Assembly: GCA_018873245.2 (NCBI GenBank)
Contig: JAEMBT020000002.1
Coordinates: 434,001-498,000, forward strand
Source: Archegozetes longisetosus
Taxonomy: Eukaryota > Arthropoda > Arachnida > Sarcoptiformes > Trhypochthoniidae
DNA length: 64,000 bases
Direction of reading: 5' to 3'
Under the pieces are notes generated by a model. It did not search any database and was not told where the DNA came from. It saw only the letters and a program-made list of their open reading frames with translations. Made by a program: the position numbers and the translations under genes. Below are positions 43,034-54,221 of this stretch, piece by piece (the stretch's first letter is position 1; every line of letters begins with the position of its first letter).

Positions 43034-44087
43034 ATGTTGTCATTGTTTGGACTCTTCGTTATTGTGGTAACGTTGACGAACAATTGTTATGCGGATAACA
43101 AAATTGTAGTATGAGGTTAGATCTGCACACTTAATAGTCGACATGTGTTTTGACTTAGTTTATAAAATTTTGTTCATTTTATAGAGAACTGGAATCCAGG
43201 TTATTGCCACTTATCGGACTGTTTGGATCAAGAAACATAAAATTCGTTGAAAGTGAACAAGAAATGAATCAGTGGTGCAGGTACTTTATAAAATTGGTTC
43301 ATTTAAATCAAAGAATAAAGTTTTCGCACTTTTTGATTATTGTTCGAGCCTTTATTTGAGAGATTATTTCAAATTTACTAATACTAGAAATGAAATCAAT
43401 TTATTTAGATCCATGCCTGAAGCCAGTAATTTGGCTAAAAATTATGTTCGGAGATGTTTAAATGGCTTATCCAAAACTATCGTTTCGGTTACAATTTTCA
43501 GCGCAGATAAAGTAACTATTAAACAGATCTGCAATAATAAAGTTGAAAGAAATAATTTTATGTCAAGAGCGAAGTGCGGTAATAGAGGAAAGAAAAATAC
43601 GGCAAAATGTTGGAATAATATGATTAGAATGATGTCGGGTATAAAGAATGTGACCGACGCCAAAGTCAGAATACCTTTAGTTTGTTGGTGAGCGAACTTT
43701 CTAAAAATTAAACTGTTTGCTGAAAAAACAAGATAAATGAGTACCACAAAAGCAATGACTCATTGCTTTCTAGTAAATCATTCAAATAGTTAGTTAATAG
43801 ACTTAATGAATCTTAAATTTTTCAGTTCTTTCTATGAATGGAAGAAATGTACAATTGATGCTTACAAAAGTATTGGTTCACTGGTTTGTCCAGAAAGTGC
43901 TATCGAAGGATACGACCAACAATTAACTCGCGGATCTTTGGATCCATTGAACTTTCTCTGTAGTGATTACGACGACGAGACTGATAAATGTGATAAAATT
44001 AAACCCTTATTAAATAAATCAACTTCTAATCGATTGAGAGACAAAACTCCTTTTCCTGCAATTATCGAAGTTTTCGACACATTATAA
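43034..44087 (+). CDS. Secreted 12-Cys protein, family member 2 (one missing base)
   Basis: Exons 43034-43115, 43185-43280, 43409-43687 and 43826-44087 (239 aa if one base is added). The signal peptide is MLSLFGLFVIVVTLTNNCYA. The A4 run at 43100-43103 breaks the frame; with five A the sequence reads N-K-N-C, the first conserved Cys of the family. The family pattern continues: LIGLFGSRNIKF, QWCR, YVRRCLNG, QICNNK, AKCGNRGKKNTAKCW, RIPLVCC, EWKKCT, VCPESAIEGYDQQLTRGSLD, FLCSDY, KCDKI. An extra phase-2 intron splits the first domain compared with members 1 and 3. The middle exon is again 279 nt. It is presumably secreted; the function is unknown. Confidence 0.75.
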
Positions 44088-44779
44088 AAATATTCAATAA
44101 GTTATCCAAACATGTAGTTCGTGACTAATTATTCAACGATATACAGTCGAAATCTTTACAAAGTTGACAGTAAAAATTATCGTTTAAACATCAAAGAATC
44201 GATATAGTTATGAAATTTTAAAATCAATATCTGTGTGTAATGTATGATTTTAAAAGTTAATTTGTTAACTCTTCATTAAATGTGATTTGAGTCTGTTTAA
44301 GTGAAAAGGGCGAAAAGGAATCTGTTAATACGTTGTATTTTACGTCATCTTCATAAGTTAACAATAAATTTCTTGTATTTTTTATCAATCTATTTGAAAA
44401 AGTAATTTAGCTGAACTTTGTAGCAACAATTACGATAGAGCTTGTGTTTAGCTTTATTCAATCAAATCGCATGAATGTCGAGGTGAAGAGAATTGAACGA
44501 ATCGGAGCGTATGCAAGTGTTTGTTCAATATGATTTAGGCCAAAGTTTATGGAGGATAGCAGAAAATCGAAAAATCACAAAAGTAGTTCTGGCTTGACGT
44601 ATGAAGAACGAAGCACTTAAAAGAAGGTAGTCAGAACATTGAAACACTGAAAATACATTATAATACGGTAACGGCATCGGCTATTTGGCTTGAGTCACCA
44701 ACCCTAAGAAGGCTACATACCATAGCAACATATTAGCATCTACCTTAAAAGATCACGAGATAAAATGGGTATTTAAGAT
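44088..44779. other. Intergenic, probable Tc1 remains
   Basis: No intact gene. From about 44440 the composition changes and the sequence likely belongs to the 5' part of the Tc1 relic that follows, but I cannot translate it convincingly. Confidence 0.4.
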
Positions 44780-44920
44780 AACTTAATTTTTCAACACTAT
44801 CCGAAGGCCACGTCTGAAACCGTCAAGTTTTTGATAGATAACGAAATTGAAGTGCCTTCATGGCTTCTTCAAAATCCTGATTTGAAACAGAATCAGCATC
44901 TTTAGAATGAATGGGATCGT
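44780..44920 (+). pseudogene. Tc1-type transposase fragment
   Basis: The plus-strand frame reads NLIFQHYPKATSETVKFLID, then EIEVPSWLLQNPDLKQNQHL, a stop (TAG near 44902), then NEWD. This matches the Tc1 DDE-transposase layout FQHDNDPKHT...WPSQSPDLNPIEHLWNEWD with several substitutions, including loss of the catalytic Asp of the QHDND motif. It is a fossil. Confidence 0.65.
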
Positions 44921-45025
44921 TAACACCGAAAATTTGGTATAGAGGTCTAGCGGACTTCATATTAGTTTTGTTTGAGCCATAGAATAAAATACAACCAAAT
45001 TGAGTGACTTACAATGTATGCCTTC

Positions 45026-45500
45026 TATTTGCAGTGGGTAGTGCGGTAGTAGTGCTATCGAGACAACTATTTCCAGCTACTGCATTGCTATTTTCAATTC
45101 AAAAGTTTATTCAAAGAGTGCAAATTTTAAAGCAATAACTATTATTTCAATCTAAGTCGGATTATGTAAATTATCTATTATTTCTTTTCTAAGACACGAT
45201 AGTGAATACTTTGCCATATTTGAAATAGGTCACTATTGATCTGGCTTATTTTTCTAATTTGACTACTTATAACTTGTTTCTTTCTTATAGTGTTTACATT
45301 ATCAGATATAGATTTAGTTTTCTTTCAATTTAATCATAGAATCGAATGCAACATAATACGACTGAGTACTTACTACAAAACAAAATATATACAATGCATG
45401 CGAAAGCAAGAAATGCGAGTAGACTTAAGAATGGAAATAGTAATACAATAACGAAATAGTTTTTCCGATAGCACTATTTTAGCATTGTCCACTGCAAATA
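45026..45500. repeat. Non-autonomous inverted-repeat element
   Basis: TATTTGCAGTGGGTAGTGC at 45026 faces the inverted TATTTGCAGTGGACAATGC ending at 45500. The arms continue with AGTGCTATCG...ACTATTTC on both sides. The near-identical 11-mers ACAATGTATGC (45011-45021) and ACAATGCATGC (45501-45511) may be a target duplication, although the left one is not flush with the end. No coding content. Confidence 0.55.
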
Positions 45501-45511
45501 ACAATGCATGC

Positions 45512-46359
45512 AATAGTAAAGTCATTCGATCTGGTTTTAAGTCCTCATACTATCAACGACTTAGTAAACCGTATGCAAAAACGATTTCACCGTATCATCA
45601 ATTTCTAAAGGAGAACCAACAAGGTATTAATCGTCAATTTTAGTCATGTGATAATTAAGTTATTTATAAATTTTCAATCTATCAAATTATATTTGCTTTT
45701 ACTGGATATCAGAATTAATTAAACTGCAATGAAATTTTAAAATGTTGTCTCCAAAGATCGATAAATAACCTTCAAATCAGTGTACGATTAAGGACTTTGA
45801 AATTTCCTAAGGGAAAGGAGCGAGCTTTTTAGGCAAATATTGTTAAGTAAAACACACAGTTTCAAACTTCATGAACGATATATAAAACACACAAAGTTTG
45901 AAAAGAAGATTAATTTTTAAAGATTTTATTAATCCTCATCAGTTCAATACTAAGGAAGTTAACTCTTTAAAGAAAATATATATAAGGTCTGATATAAAAA
46001 TGATCGCAACATGACTAAAGTTACATTTATTAGTAATGCGATGTTTGTTAATAATTATAGATTATACCTGAAGTTTACTTTGGTTTTTATTTTTAAATAT
46101 GAATAGTCAGTTAACAAACTTTTATTTCACTAAATTGAGGCTTAAATTGATTTTTTACTAATGATCAGTAAAACCCTTAGGAAATCTCGGTCTTTAATTG
46201 CACCATGATATCTATTGATGTATAAGATGGTTAAATGAGTCATTTTTATCTAGTTGGAGTTTTCCAGATTTCTCCTTCGTGAAGCCTACGTTGTATTGAC
46301 CATTATCAATATAATATTACATCATTTAATGCTCGAATTTCATTTAGTGCTATTAAAAC
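45512..46359. other. Intergenic, nothing recognised
   Basis: AT-rich DNA with no supported feature. Confidence 0.45.
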
Positions 46360-46836
46360 TACCCTTTTACCTAGCTTTATGTTACATGCAGTTATAAATT
46401 GAGAGACCGTACTTGAAAATAGATCTTGAGGTATAACTACATGTAGATATGTCGTAAGTTTTCATAATAAAAGCCCATAATATGCTGTTCTTGGGGTATA
46501 GTTACACATTAGTGGTATACAGGTATTACTGATGATGAAAATAAAACTGATGGGGCAGAAGTCAGGCAATTTGATTCGGAAAGTGATTGTGAAGTATTCG
46601 CCTAAATAAAGCAGCATTTCAATCAAATAGGGTAAAGTAAAAGCACTAAAAATCGAATCAATTATAATTCATTATACTAAATTAAAGATAAATATATTAG
46701 ATATTATTACATGTAATTATAAATGTAATTACACCTTAAGATATAATTACATGTAATAAACATTATTTTGTTAATCTTCTAAGAAATGGTCCTCTTGAGG
46801 TATAATTACATGTCGCATAAAGTTAGGTAAAAGGGT
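46360..46836. repeat. MITE with GGTATAATTACATGT internal repeats
   Basis: TACCCTTTTACCTAGCTTTATG at the left and its inverted form GGTAAAAGGGTA at the right define the ends. Inside, the word GAGGTATAATTACATGT or close variants occurs at about 46428, 46494, 46738 and 46797, in both orientations. No coding sequence. Confidence 0.6.
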
Positions 46837-47296
46837 AAGTTCTTAAGTTTTGTTCACTATTGCAAAACTAACCTCTTTCTAAGGGTGTCAGTAGTTTAAT
46901 ACATTTTTGCGAATATTTCATTAATGCTAATATTAATTGATGTACTTTTAAAAATTGTCGGTCTTTGAAATTTCGAGTAATCACTTTTTTATATTTGTTT
47001 TATAGAAGCGAAAAGCTTTAGTATTATTGAATTTGGCAACAATCTGACTTTGGTTATAGGTATGTATAGACAAAAAGATATAAAATTTCCTCAAACAACG
47101 CAGAAATAGAGAAATACTGCAAGTAATTGAATTTAAATTGTTGCTTTGACATAAATTTGGACTTTAATTGATTTCAATTTTCCGCGTTCTTAATAGTGCC
47201 ATCACTCACAGCGATGAGTCCCCAAAAAAATTAGGGAACAATGCCTTAAAGGTTCATCGAGAGCATTCGTAATTGAATTGATTTCTAATACAAATA
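46837..47296. other. Intergenic, nothing recognised
   Basis: AT-rich spacer between two DNA elements without further features. Confidence 0.45.
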
Positions 47297-47807
47297 CAGG
47301 GTGTAAATAAAAAGACTTCATTAAAGTAAAATTTTATTTCTCAAAAACTATTCAACATTTTTACATGAAATTTTCAAAAAATTGAAAAGGAATAATGGGA
47401 GATTATGATAGAATATGTTCGATATGCTATCCACTCTCTTTATGAATGTGACGCAACCGAACTTGAAAATTGTCAATCACATCATTGAGGACATCATTCA
47501 AAATTTCAGTTTGAATGATGTTTTCTGGATCTTCCAGGAATTGAGGGTTTTGTACGTAGACTTTATCTTATGAAAAACCCCATAGATAAAACTCTCTAGT
47601 ATTGAGATCGAATGAGCAAGGTGGCCAATCAATCCCTTTTCCAACGACATAAATCGAACAACGAGAAAATCGAACGACAAAAATTCGAATTTAATGAAAA
47701 TTTCTTCCATTACCCCTGAAATATGTCGCAAAGTTTCAAGTTTTAATTATTCTTATTCTAAAAGTTATAATCAAAAAGTTTTATGAAGTCCATTTATTTA
47801 CACACTG
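47297..47807 (-). mobile_element. Defective Tc1/mariner-superfamily transposon (511 bp)
   Basis: The terminal repeats are CAGGGTGTAAATAAAAAGAC and, inverted, CAGTGTGTAAATAAATGGAC, each flanked by TA (47295-47296 and 47808-47809). On the minus strand the middle reads fragments resembling DWP..S.DL..LEFYLWGF, KVYVQNPQFLEDPENIIQTE and NFQVRLRHIHKESG, the C-terminal part of a DDE transposase. Stops and frame changes interrupt it. It is a deletion derivative that keeps only the end of the transposase. Confidence 0.75.
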
Positions 47808-47809
47808 TA

Positions 47810-48569
47810 GAATTAATAATCATCACTATAGTAATAATGAAAAGTGAGAGAAAGTGTTACTGTGGTCTAAATATGATGACTGTGCAAAACATAAAATTCA
47901 TAAGTGTTGAATCAATTGTTGAGAAAAATCTACAAATTAGAAGCTTTGAAAAGGGTTTGCAGAGCAAACTCATTGGACCTGTTTTAAATTTTTTCATGCC
48001 TTAGGACTAACATATAAAAAGATGAATTGCAATAAGTTTTTTCATTCTGTTGTTTTAACAAATAAAAGACTTGTACGGTTGATGCGGTTGGTCCACTGAC
48101 TTGTTTACACAGCGCTATTTATGATTGTAATGTGCTCATTAGTAGAAGTTTACCTGACTTGTTCTCTAGTATATGTCACAAAAATTAAGTCAATCCCTGG
48201 GCAAGTGATGAAACATGCTTGCAAAATATGAATACGAGCAGTAAAATATTTATCATCGATTTAACGAGTATTTCGGATGATAATTGAATGAAAAAGTTTA
48301 GCCAAAAATGCAGTGAAATCGAAACAGACCCAAAATAATTGGAGCTAAGCACGACATTACCAACTAAAGCAACATTTATTTAACAAAACTTTCACGTGAA
48401 TTATTCGTTTAAAGTAATGTATATCTAAACTTACTATAAGTAACATGAACCTCAAAATGAATTAGTTTATCAATATTAAGTTTTATATTTTAGAAGTTCA
48501 AAGCAATTTAAGAGTGAGATCAAGCACGAGTGAGATAGAACTAGTATGTTTTGAACCTTGAAAGCACAA
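47810..48569. other. Intergenic, nothing recognised
   Basis: A 73-codon frame at 47783-48004 overlaps the transposon end and is not supported; otherwise featureless. A short stretch near 48005-48190 (GTTGATGCGGTTGGTCCACTG) might be a very decayed Cys-rich paralogue, but I cannot show it. Confidence 0.35.
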
Positions 48570-48780
48570 GTAATAATTAAGGCTAGGAAATATTGTAAAA
48601 CACAACTTCTAAAAGTGTTGAAAATATTAGTATTTGCCTATGTATCAGAATTAACAATGTTTTGATAAAGAATAAGTAATGTTTATTAATTTGGATAAAT
48701 CCATGTTGAAATACTGATATTTTCAACGCTATTAGAAGTTGTATTTTACCATATTTCCTAACCTTGGTAGTAATTATTAC
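48570..48780. repeat. Short inverted-repeat element
   Basis: TAGGAAATATTGTAAAACAC, then AACTTCTAA.AG.GTTGAAAAT, faces its inverted copy ending at 48780 (GTTGTATTTTACCATATTTCC on the plus strand). The arms are roughly 65 bp. No coding content. Confidence 0.6.
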
Positions 48781-49180
48781 TTTCGTTTAGACTCCCTAAA
48801 AAATTAAATGAGAAAACAGATAAAGACAAAATAACTTAATTATTCAGTTTCAGTCTAGTTTCGTGACTATTTGAGATGAGAGCTCTTTAAATTGCTAGTA
48901 GAATATTCAAATTCCTGTAAACTTTATATAACATTAATCCAATATAGCTAAGAGAATATTATGATTGATAATTGAAGAAAGTTGTGATTGCTCTCGAAAA
49001 TGTATAACTATTTGATTTCTTCAATATTGAACCTGGAGTTATTGAAAAAAGTTGTCCTAAATGTGCTAAATCTAGTGAAAATATTAATAATTTTGACAGT
49101 GCTTGCATACAATTATTATGCAGAGAAAGAATTTTGTGGAGGGAGGCTTGACTTATAAGTTTGACTGAGAAGATTAATGA

Positions 49181-49448
49181 GTAATATCCAGGGAACGGAA
49201 AAATTGGTAACAAATTTTGTACTTTCTGAGCAATTATAACATTATCATTGTAAAAAGCACTTGAAATTCAAATGCATTTACATATTTCTGATATTACATC
49301 TAATTTGTAAACTACCAAAAATGAGAGCCAATTTAACGCACCTCTAATTGGGAAGTTTTGATGCCTCAACACATAGTTAATACAGATATAACTACTTATA
49401 AAAGGATAAACATGCTCCCCAATTTTTCCGTTCTCTGGTAATATCTAA
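49181..49448. repeat. Short inverted-repeat element
   Basis: GTAATATCCAGGGAACGGAAA and its inverted partner (CCAATTTTTCCGTTCTCTGG, then TAATATC) form the ends. The superfamily is unknown. Confidence 0.5.
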
Positions 49449-49474
49449 TTGCTATTTTGGAAAAAATTTAGTTG

Positions 49475-50262
49475 TCTGCAATCAAGGTTCAAACCTTTAT
49501 TTGGACTCTTTGGATCAAGTTCACTCAAAGTGAGCGGAAAATGAATCAGTAGTGCACGTTTTAGGGACATTAATCCATTAAAATTGATTATAAATAAAAT
49601 CTTATTCACAAACATGTTTTTCAGCTTTAATAAGCCTCTTTTAATTGATCAATTATTTTTCTCGGATCATTTCCTTCATATAGAAATGAAGCAAAAGATT
49701 GTGTAAGAAATGCTTGAATGAATTATTCAAAACAATAGTTTCGATTACAATTTATAGCGCGTATAAAGTAAGTTTTAATCAGTAATGCAATAATAAAGTT
49801 GGTATGGTTAGTTTTACATAGAGAGCAAACTGTGGTAATAGATGAAAGACAAACACAGCTAGGTGTGCAATCATTTGATTGACAATATGTCAAATTTGAA
49901 ATATATGAACGATGCAAAATGAAAATACCTTATTTCGTTGGTCAGACTTAATGTGTTGATGTCAGAAAATTTATAGGTTGAAAATACACCAAATCTTTGA
50001 TATTTTAATAGTTTCAATGAGTGGAAAACATTCACTAAAGTATAGGTTGACCCGTTTGTTTAGAAAGTGATACCAAAGGCTTCGATCAAATCATCTAGCG
50101 GATCACTTGATGCCATGAATGCATTGTGCGATCAAATGAGTGACGAGATCGACAAGTAAGATAGAATTAAAAACTTTTTATTCAAATCGAAGTCTAATAG
50201 ATCCAAAAATAGGGCATCTTTTCCTGCAGTTGTTGAATTTTTTGATTCTCTGTCAATTTTAT
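49475..50262 (+). pseudogene. Decayed 12-Cys secreted protein gene
   Basis: Three blocks match member 2 in order: the LFGLFGSS-type segment at about 49495-49555; the central exon at about 49685-49905 (AAGATTGTGTAAGAAATGCTTGAATG, then AACTGTGGTAATAGATGAAAG), with stops and several indels; and the last exon at about 50015-50255 (FNEWK-like start, then GGATCACTTGATGCCATGAATGC). It retains intron-like spacers, so it is a duplicated rather than a retrocopied gene. There is no open frame. Confidence 0.72.
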
Positions 50263-51027
50263 GGCTCCTAAAATATGACGAAATACTTTTGGGTATCTTC
50301 TTTAGATGTTATGGTTTTAAACAATAAAGTATCTCATTTAGTGATTTCTGTGTTCCTTATTATAGCTATTAAAACTGAAGTAATATATCTTAGCCTAAGT
50401 TTTGTATGAATCATTCAATTTAAGTATTTGAGCTCTGCATTGAGTCAATTTCAGAGTAAGTGGTTTTATCAAGTCTTACATTTTGAATAAAACAAGTTTT
50501 GTATTGCTTAATAGAAATTAATTAATTCCATTTAGAAGAAAATGAATTTAATGAGAAGATTATCATAGCAAAAATTTGAATGAGCCAAACCAGCCTATTA
50601 GAATCAAGTACGGTTGAGTCATTTAAAAAAGGAGTCCTTGGATTTACTAATATTTGATTGAGTTCACTTCTGAAACGCATTTGATTTTAAAATCTATTTT
50701 CTATCCTACGAGTAAGTGGAATAAACAGAAATGAAGTCTAATAGAAATGATTCAAATGCGATTTAGATGGAGACATCTCATGTACTAAATCAATGCAAAA
50801 TAAGCCGCATTATTCAAATACGTCCGAACAAATTTGATCAACTACAGATTCAGTTAATATAATAATTACAATAGTTATGCTCATTCAAAACATCATTATA
50901 AACAATTTTATCTTTGATCTAGTAGTATGATTCTATTTTATTAACATGTCTAATGCATTTTCATCAAATTTTTGATTAAATAAATCATCATAAATGATTC
51001 AAATTATAATTTGAAGGCATAAATGAT
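50263..51027. other. Intergenic, nothing recognised
   Basis: AT-rich spacer after the pseudogene without supported features. Confidence 0.45.
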
Positions 51028-52085
51028 GTGTATGTTATGACAAAAGTCGGAAATCATGAAATACTGGCACTAAATATTGAATGCCGGCATTCCACGGGTC
51101 GGTCGTGGAAAGTCGGAAATATGTCATAAATTCTTACTTTCAATAAATATTTATCGAGTGCCAGCATTCAATGACTTTACTTATTGAATGTTGAAAATGT
51201 AATTGAAAGTCAAATTATATTCTTTTCTAATGTAACTTCATTTATTTGAACACTCACTGCTATTGTGATAATGAGAGTTACAAAGAATATTTTTTATTCA
51301 CAAATGCATCGCTTTAAATAAGTTTTTCAATACAATATAACATACAGAGCATTACTAAAGTCTCAGGATTTTTGTTATAAAATTTTAATTCTTTAATATT
51401 TTTCAATCAAGTTTTTCTTATGTTTGAAGTACTCTCCATTTGACTAATAACCAAATTTTTTACAAGACCATTAAATGGTTTTTCAGGATAACCTTTGACG
51501 TCAATCTCAGAGCTGCGTCACATGCATTATGTAAAGTTTTTTCATCTTCAAAATAATGTCCTCTTAATCGCAGTTTTAAATCTGGGAGCACATAGAAGTC
51601 ACTGAGAGCTACGTTAGGACTATAGGGTGGGCTATTAAAATTTCTATGTTGAGTTTTCATTAACTTTAACAAAATGTTTGATAACACATCTCTGTTCGAT
51701 ATTTTCTTGTGAAGTCATTTTTGTGACACCCTGACCGATAGTGACTTCAATAAGCATTCATAGCTTTTTAATTATGGCTCCTAAGTAAATGAAATTTATG
51801 TACCTAATGAGCAATATACTGTATAGTGCAATTATGAAATTTCGTAAAAATAGGTACAGTATAACCTTATTTGCAACTAGAATCCCGAAACTTTAGTAGT
51901 GCTCTGTATATTTCCAGCATTCAATAAGTAAAGTCATTGAATGCTAGCATTCGATGGAATAAGTTATTGAAAGTAAGAATTTATAACTTCTTTCCAACTT
52001 TCCACGACTGACCCGTGGAATGTCGGCATTCAACATTTAGTGCCACATTTCATGGATTCCGACTTTCGTCTTAACATATACACGT
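51028..52085. repeat. Foldback element with about 160-bp arms, interrupted by a mariner
   Basis: The left arm at 51028-51195 includes GACAAAAGTCGGAAATCATG, GAATGCCGGCATTCCACGGG and CATTCAATGACTTTACTTATTG. The inverted right arm covers about 51913-52085. A Tc1/mariner copy (51345-51906) lies between the arms, close to the right one. The arms themselves contain the words CATTCCACGGGTC and CATTCAATGA, partly palindromic. Confidence 0.7.
51345..51906 (-). mobile_element. Mariner-type transposon remnant (562 bp)
   Basis: The ends CAGAGCATTACTAAAGTCTC and, inverted, CAGAGCACTACTAAAGTTTC are flanked by TA (51343-51344 and 51907-51908). The minus-strand frame at 51460-51687 encodes NSPPYSPNVALSDFYVLPDL and KLRLRGHYFEDEKTL, which corresponds to the mariner PPYSPDLAPSDYHLF motif and the segment after it. 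The third catalytic Asp position is Asn-changed in the PDL part (PNV), and the N-terminal two thirds are missing. It is inactive. Confidence 0.8.
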
Positions 52086-52097
52086 TAATAGTATTTC

Positions 52098-53298
52098 CAG
52101 TGATGCACACACTCGACGCTCACATTCGTGCTCGGTCGGAATTTGGCGCTCGGCGCCAACTTTTTCGAGGCACTCGAGCGCTGAGCGTTTACCGAGCGTC
52201 AAGTAAGCAAAGTTCATGAATTGAAAGGCCTTTTCCACACAAAATTAATTTATTTTATTTCAGCTGTAACTTTATCTATATATAAATTTCATAAATATGA
52301 TACTTACTGATTGAAAACCATTCATACAAATACTTTAGTTCTAAAGCTGATGTCGTATAAATAAAATATTTATATTGAAGGTATGCGAACACATTTAGTT
52401 TCGGGCTCATAAAGATTCTGTCTAAATTCTTTAAAACAGAATAAGTCATAAATTTTTATGTAAAAATTTATATTTAGTAAAAACTTTTTTGTATTAAAAC
52501 AACATCTATACTGTATTTCTAGTATGGAAAATACGTACTGGGACTGGGCCGGTATCAGAAAAAGTAGTTACCCACTACTTTAACAAAAGTAGTCAGTAGT
52601 CATGACTACTTTCCTGACTACGATTATATTTACGAGTATCATTCATTGACGGGTAGTCATGGGTATTTTCAGGTGGTCACGGGATTCAAAATTACTTACA
52701 ACTCATTGAATGCGAGTATTTATTTATTGAGTTTTATTCACTAGAAAATATAAAAGACGGTTTAATAATAAAATTTGTAAAATACTTGACAAATTTCATT
52801 AATGAAATATTATAAATCAGACTTTTAAGGATTCCAAGAAGTAATTGACAAGATTTATGAAGAGAATAGTAATTACTAATTGTGAAATTTTTAATAATGA
52901 GTTTTACTATCACCTGAGTTTAAATTTTCAATTGACGTAATCTTTATTGATAAGAAAATTAGTTTCCCGTGTTCATCGTTGGGACCTATACGATAATCAT
53001 CATATAAACATTTACATAAGTAGTCGTGACTACTCGTGATTACTTATGAGTAACCACCAATGAATGAGTAATCATTAATGAGTGACTACCGGGTATTTTA
53101 TGAAGCTGGTAGTCAGTAGTTACCCGACTGCTAACCGACTACTTATGGTAGTTGGCACAGCCCTAATACGTACTAAGACTTGGCGCTCAACGCTCGAGGG
53201 TAAGACGCTCGAGCGTTCACTCACGCTCGGCAAAATTAGAACGCTCGACAATCGCGCTCGCTACCGAGCGCCAAACGCTTGAGCGTTGAGCATCACTG
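52098..53298. mobile_element. Non-autonomous hAT-like element (CGAGCG-word arms) with nested insertion
   Basis: The ends CAGTGATGCACACACTCGACG and, inverted, CAGTGATGCTCAACGCTCAAG are flanked by a perfect AGTATTTC (52090-52097 and 53299-53306). Both arms are rich in CTCGGCGC, CGAGCGC and GCTCGAG words, far above the local GC content. A second hAT-like element occupies 52539-53165. Without it the element is about 566 bp. No transposase is present. Confidence 0.8.
52539..53165. mobile_element. Nested hAT-like element (GTAGTCA-word arms)
   Basis: It is flanked by a perfect ATACGTAC on both sides (52531-52538 and 53166-53173). The ends are TGGGACTGGGCCGGTATCAG and, inverted, TAGGGCTGTGCCAACTACC. 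The arms repeat AGTAGTCA, GTAGTTACCC and TGACTAC words. It inserted into the older element at 52098-53298. Without transposase it must have been mobilised in trans. Confidence 0.8.
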
Positions 53299-53639
53299 AG
53301 TATTTCGATAGTAAGTTTATGTTTAGTATTTAATGTATGGTATGTCGCCTCAATCTCACTTTAATTGTTTCTATTAGACTTCTAATCCACCTACTCGTAG
53401 GATAGATTATAGTATAGGCTACAAAGAGAGCTACAATTGTTTAGAAACGTATACACTTTTTAATTTTCTCAGTTTTGATCTTCATTATCAAACGTTAAAT
53501 CAATCAATCAATCGGTTTTCGAAATGCTGATTCGTTTGAAACACTCTAATTCTGAAAGCATTAATAAATTATTGTTATACACATGATAAGAATTGTACAA
53601 TGAACTTTGCTCCTTTGGTTGATCGTCAAATTCATTTTT

Positions 53640-53935
53640 GAAAATCTTTTTAATGAACTAAAACCTAAATTTGTTCCACTAATCGGAAGTATAGGGTTGA
53701 AAGAGCTGAGAATGAACAAGAATTAAAGGATAGGACCAATACATATCTCGCGCATCATTGGATACCATAAATGTGTTTTGTAGTGAATATAATGACGAGA
53801 CCAGTAAATGTGACAGGACAAAATAAGATATCTATTTCCAAAAGCTAGATATAATAGACCAAGAAACAATATTCCTTTTCCTGTAATAGTTGAAATTCTC
53901 GATTCTTTACAAGCAATAATTGTCTTAAATTTAAT
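53640..53935 (+). pseudogene. Truncated 12-Cys secreted protein gene
   Basis: The first part (LNEL-KPKFVPLIGSIGLKEL-type reading at about 53650-53735) and the last part (about 53745-53930: SRASLDTINVFCSEYNDETS, KCDR, then FPVIVEILDSL) match member 2, but the whole central exon is absent and the frame is broken. It is the most decayed copy in the family. Confidence 0.62.
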
Positions 53936-54221
53936 GCCTTAAAATCATAATTTTATTAAGCTTGATTACACAAATTTCTATTTTTTTGTAACTGCTATTA
54001 TTATTATATCAGAAATACTAACTAATGCAAATCTGTGAGTATATGCTGTCGAATAAAGCATGTGATGTTAACAGTAATGGCTTTACAATATCTGTTGTGC
54101 TTTTAAATATTTATTAGATATTTTAAACATACTCAAAATTTTTCACTTAAATACTATTGAGTAGTTAAATAAAACCAAATTGAGAATCAATCATTTTATA
54201 AACTATTTTTCACATAACACA

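Noticed and set aside
45026..45500. Calling this element hAT
   Set aside because: The candidate duplication is 11 bp with one mismatch and not flush with the left terminus, so superfamily assignment is not justified.
48959..49213. 84-codon minus-strand frame and an opposing plus-strand reading with C-x-x-C
   Set aside because: The plus reading (SCPKCAKSSENI) briefly resembled a chemosensory-protein motif, but stops follow and part of it lies in an inverted-repeat element.
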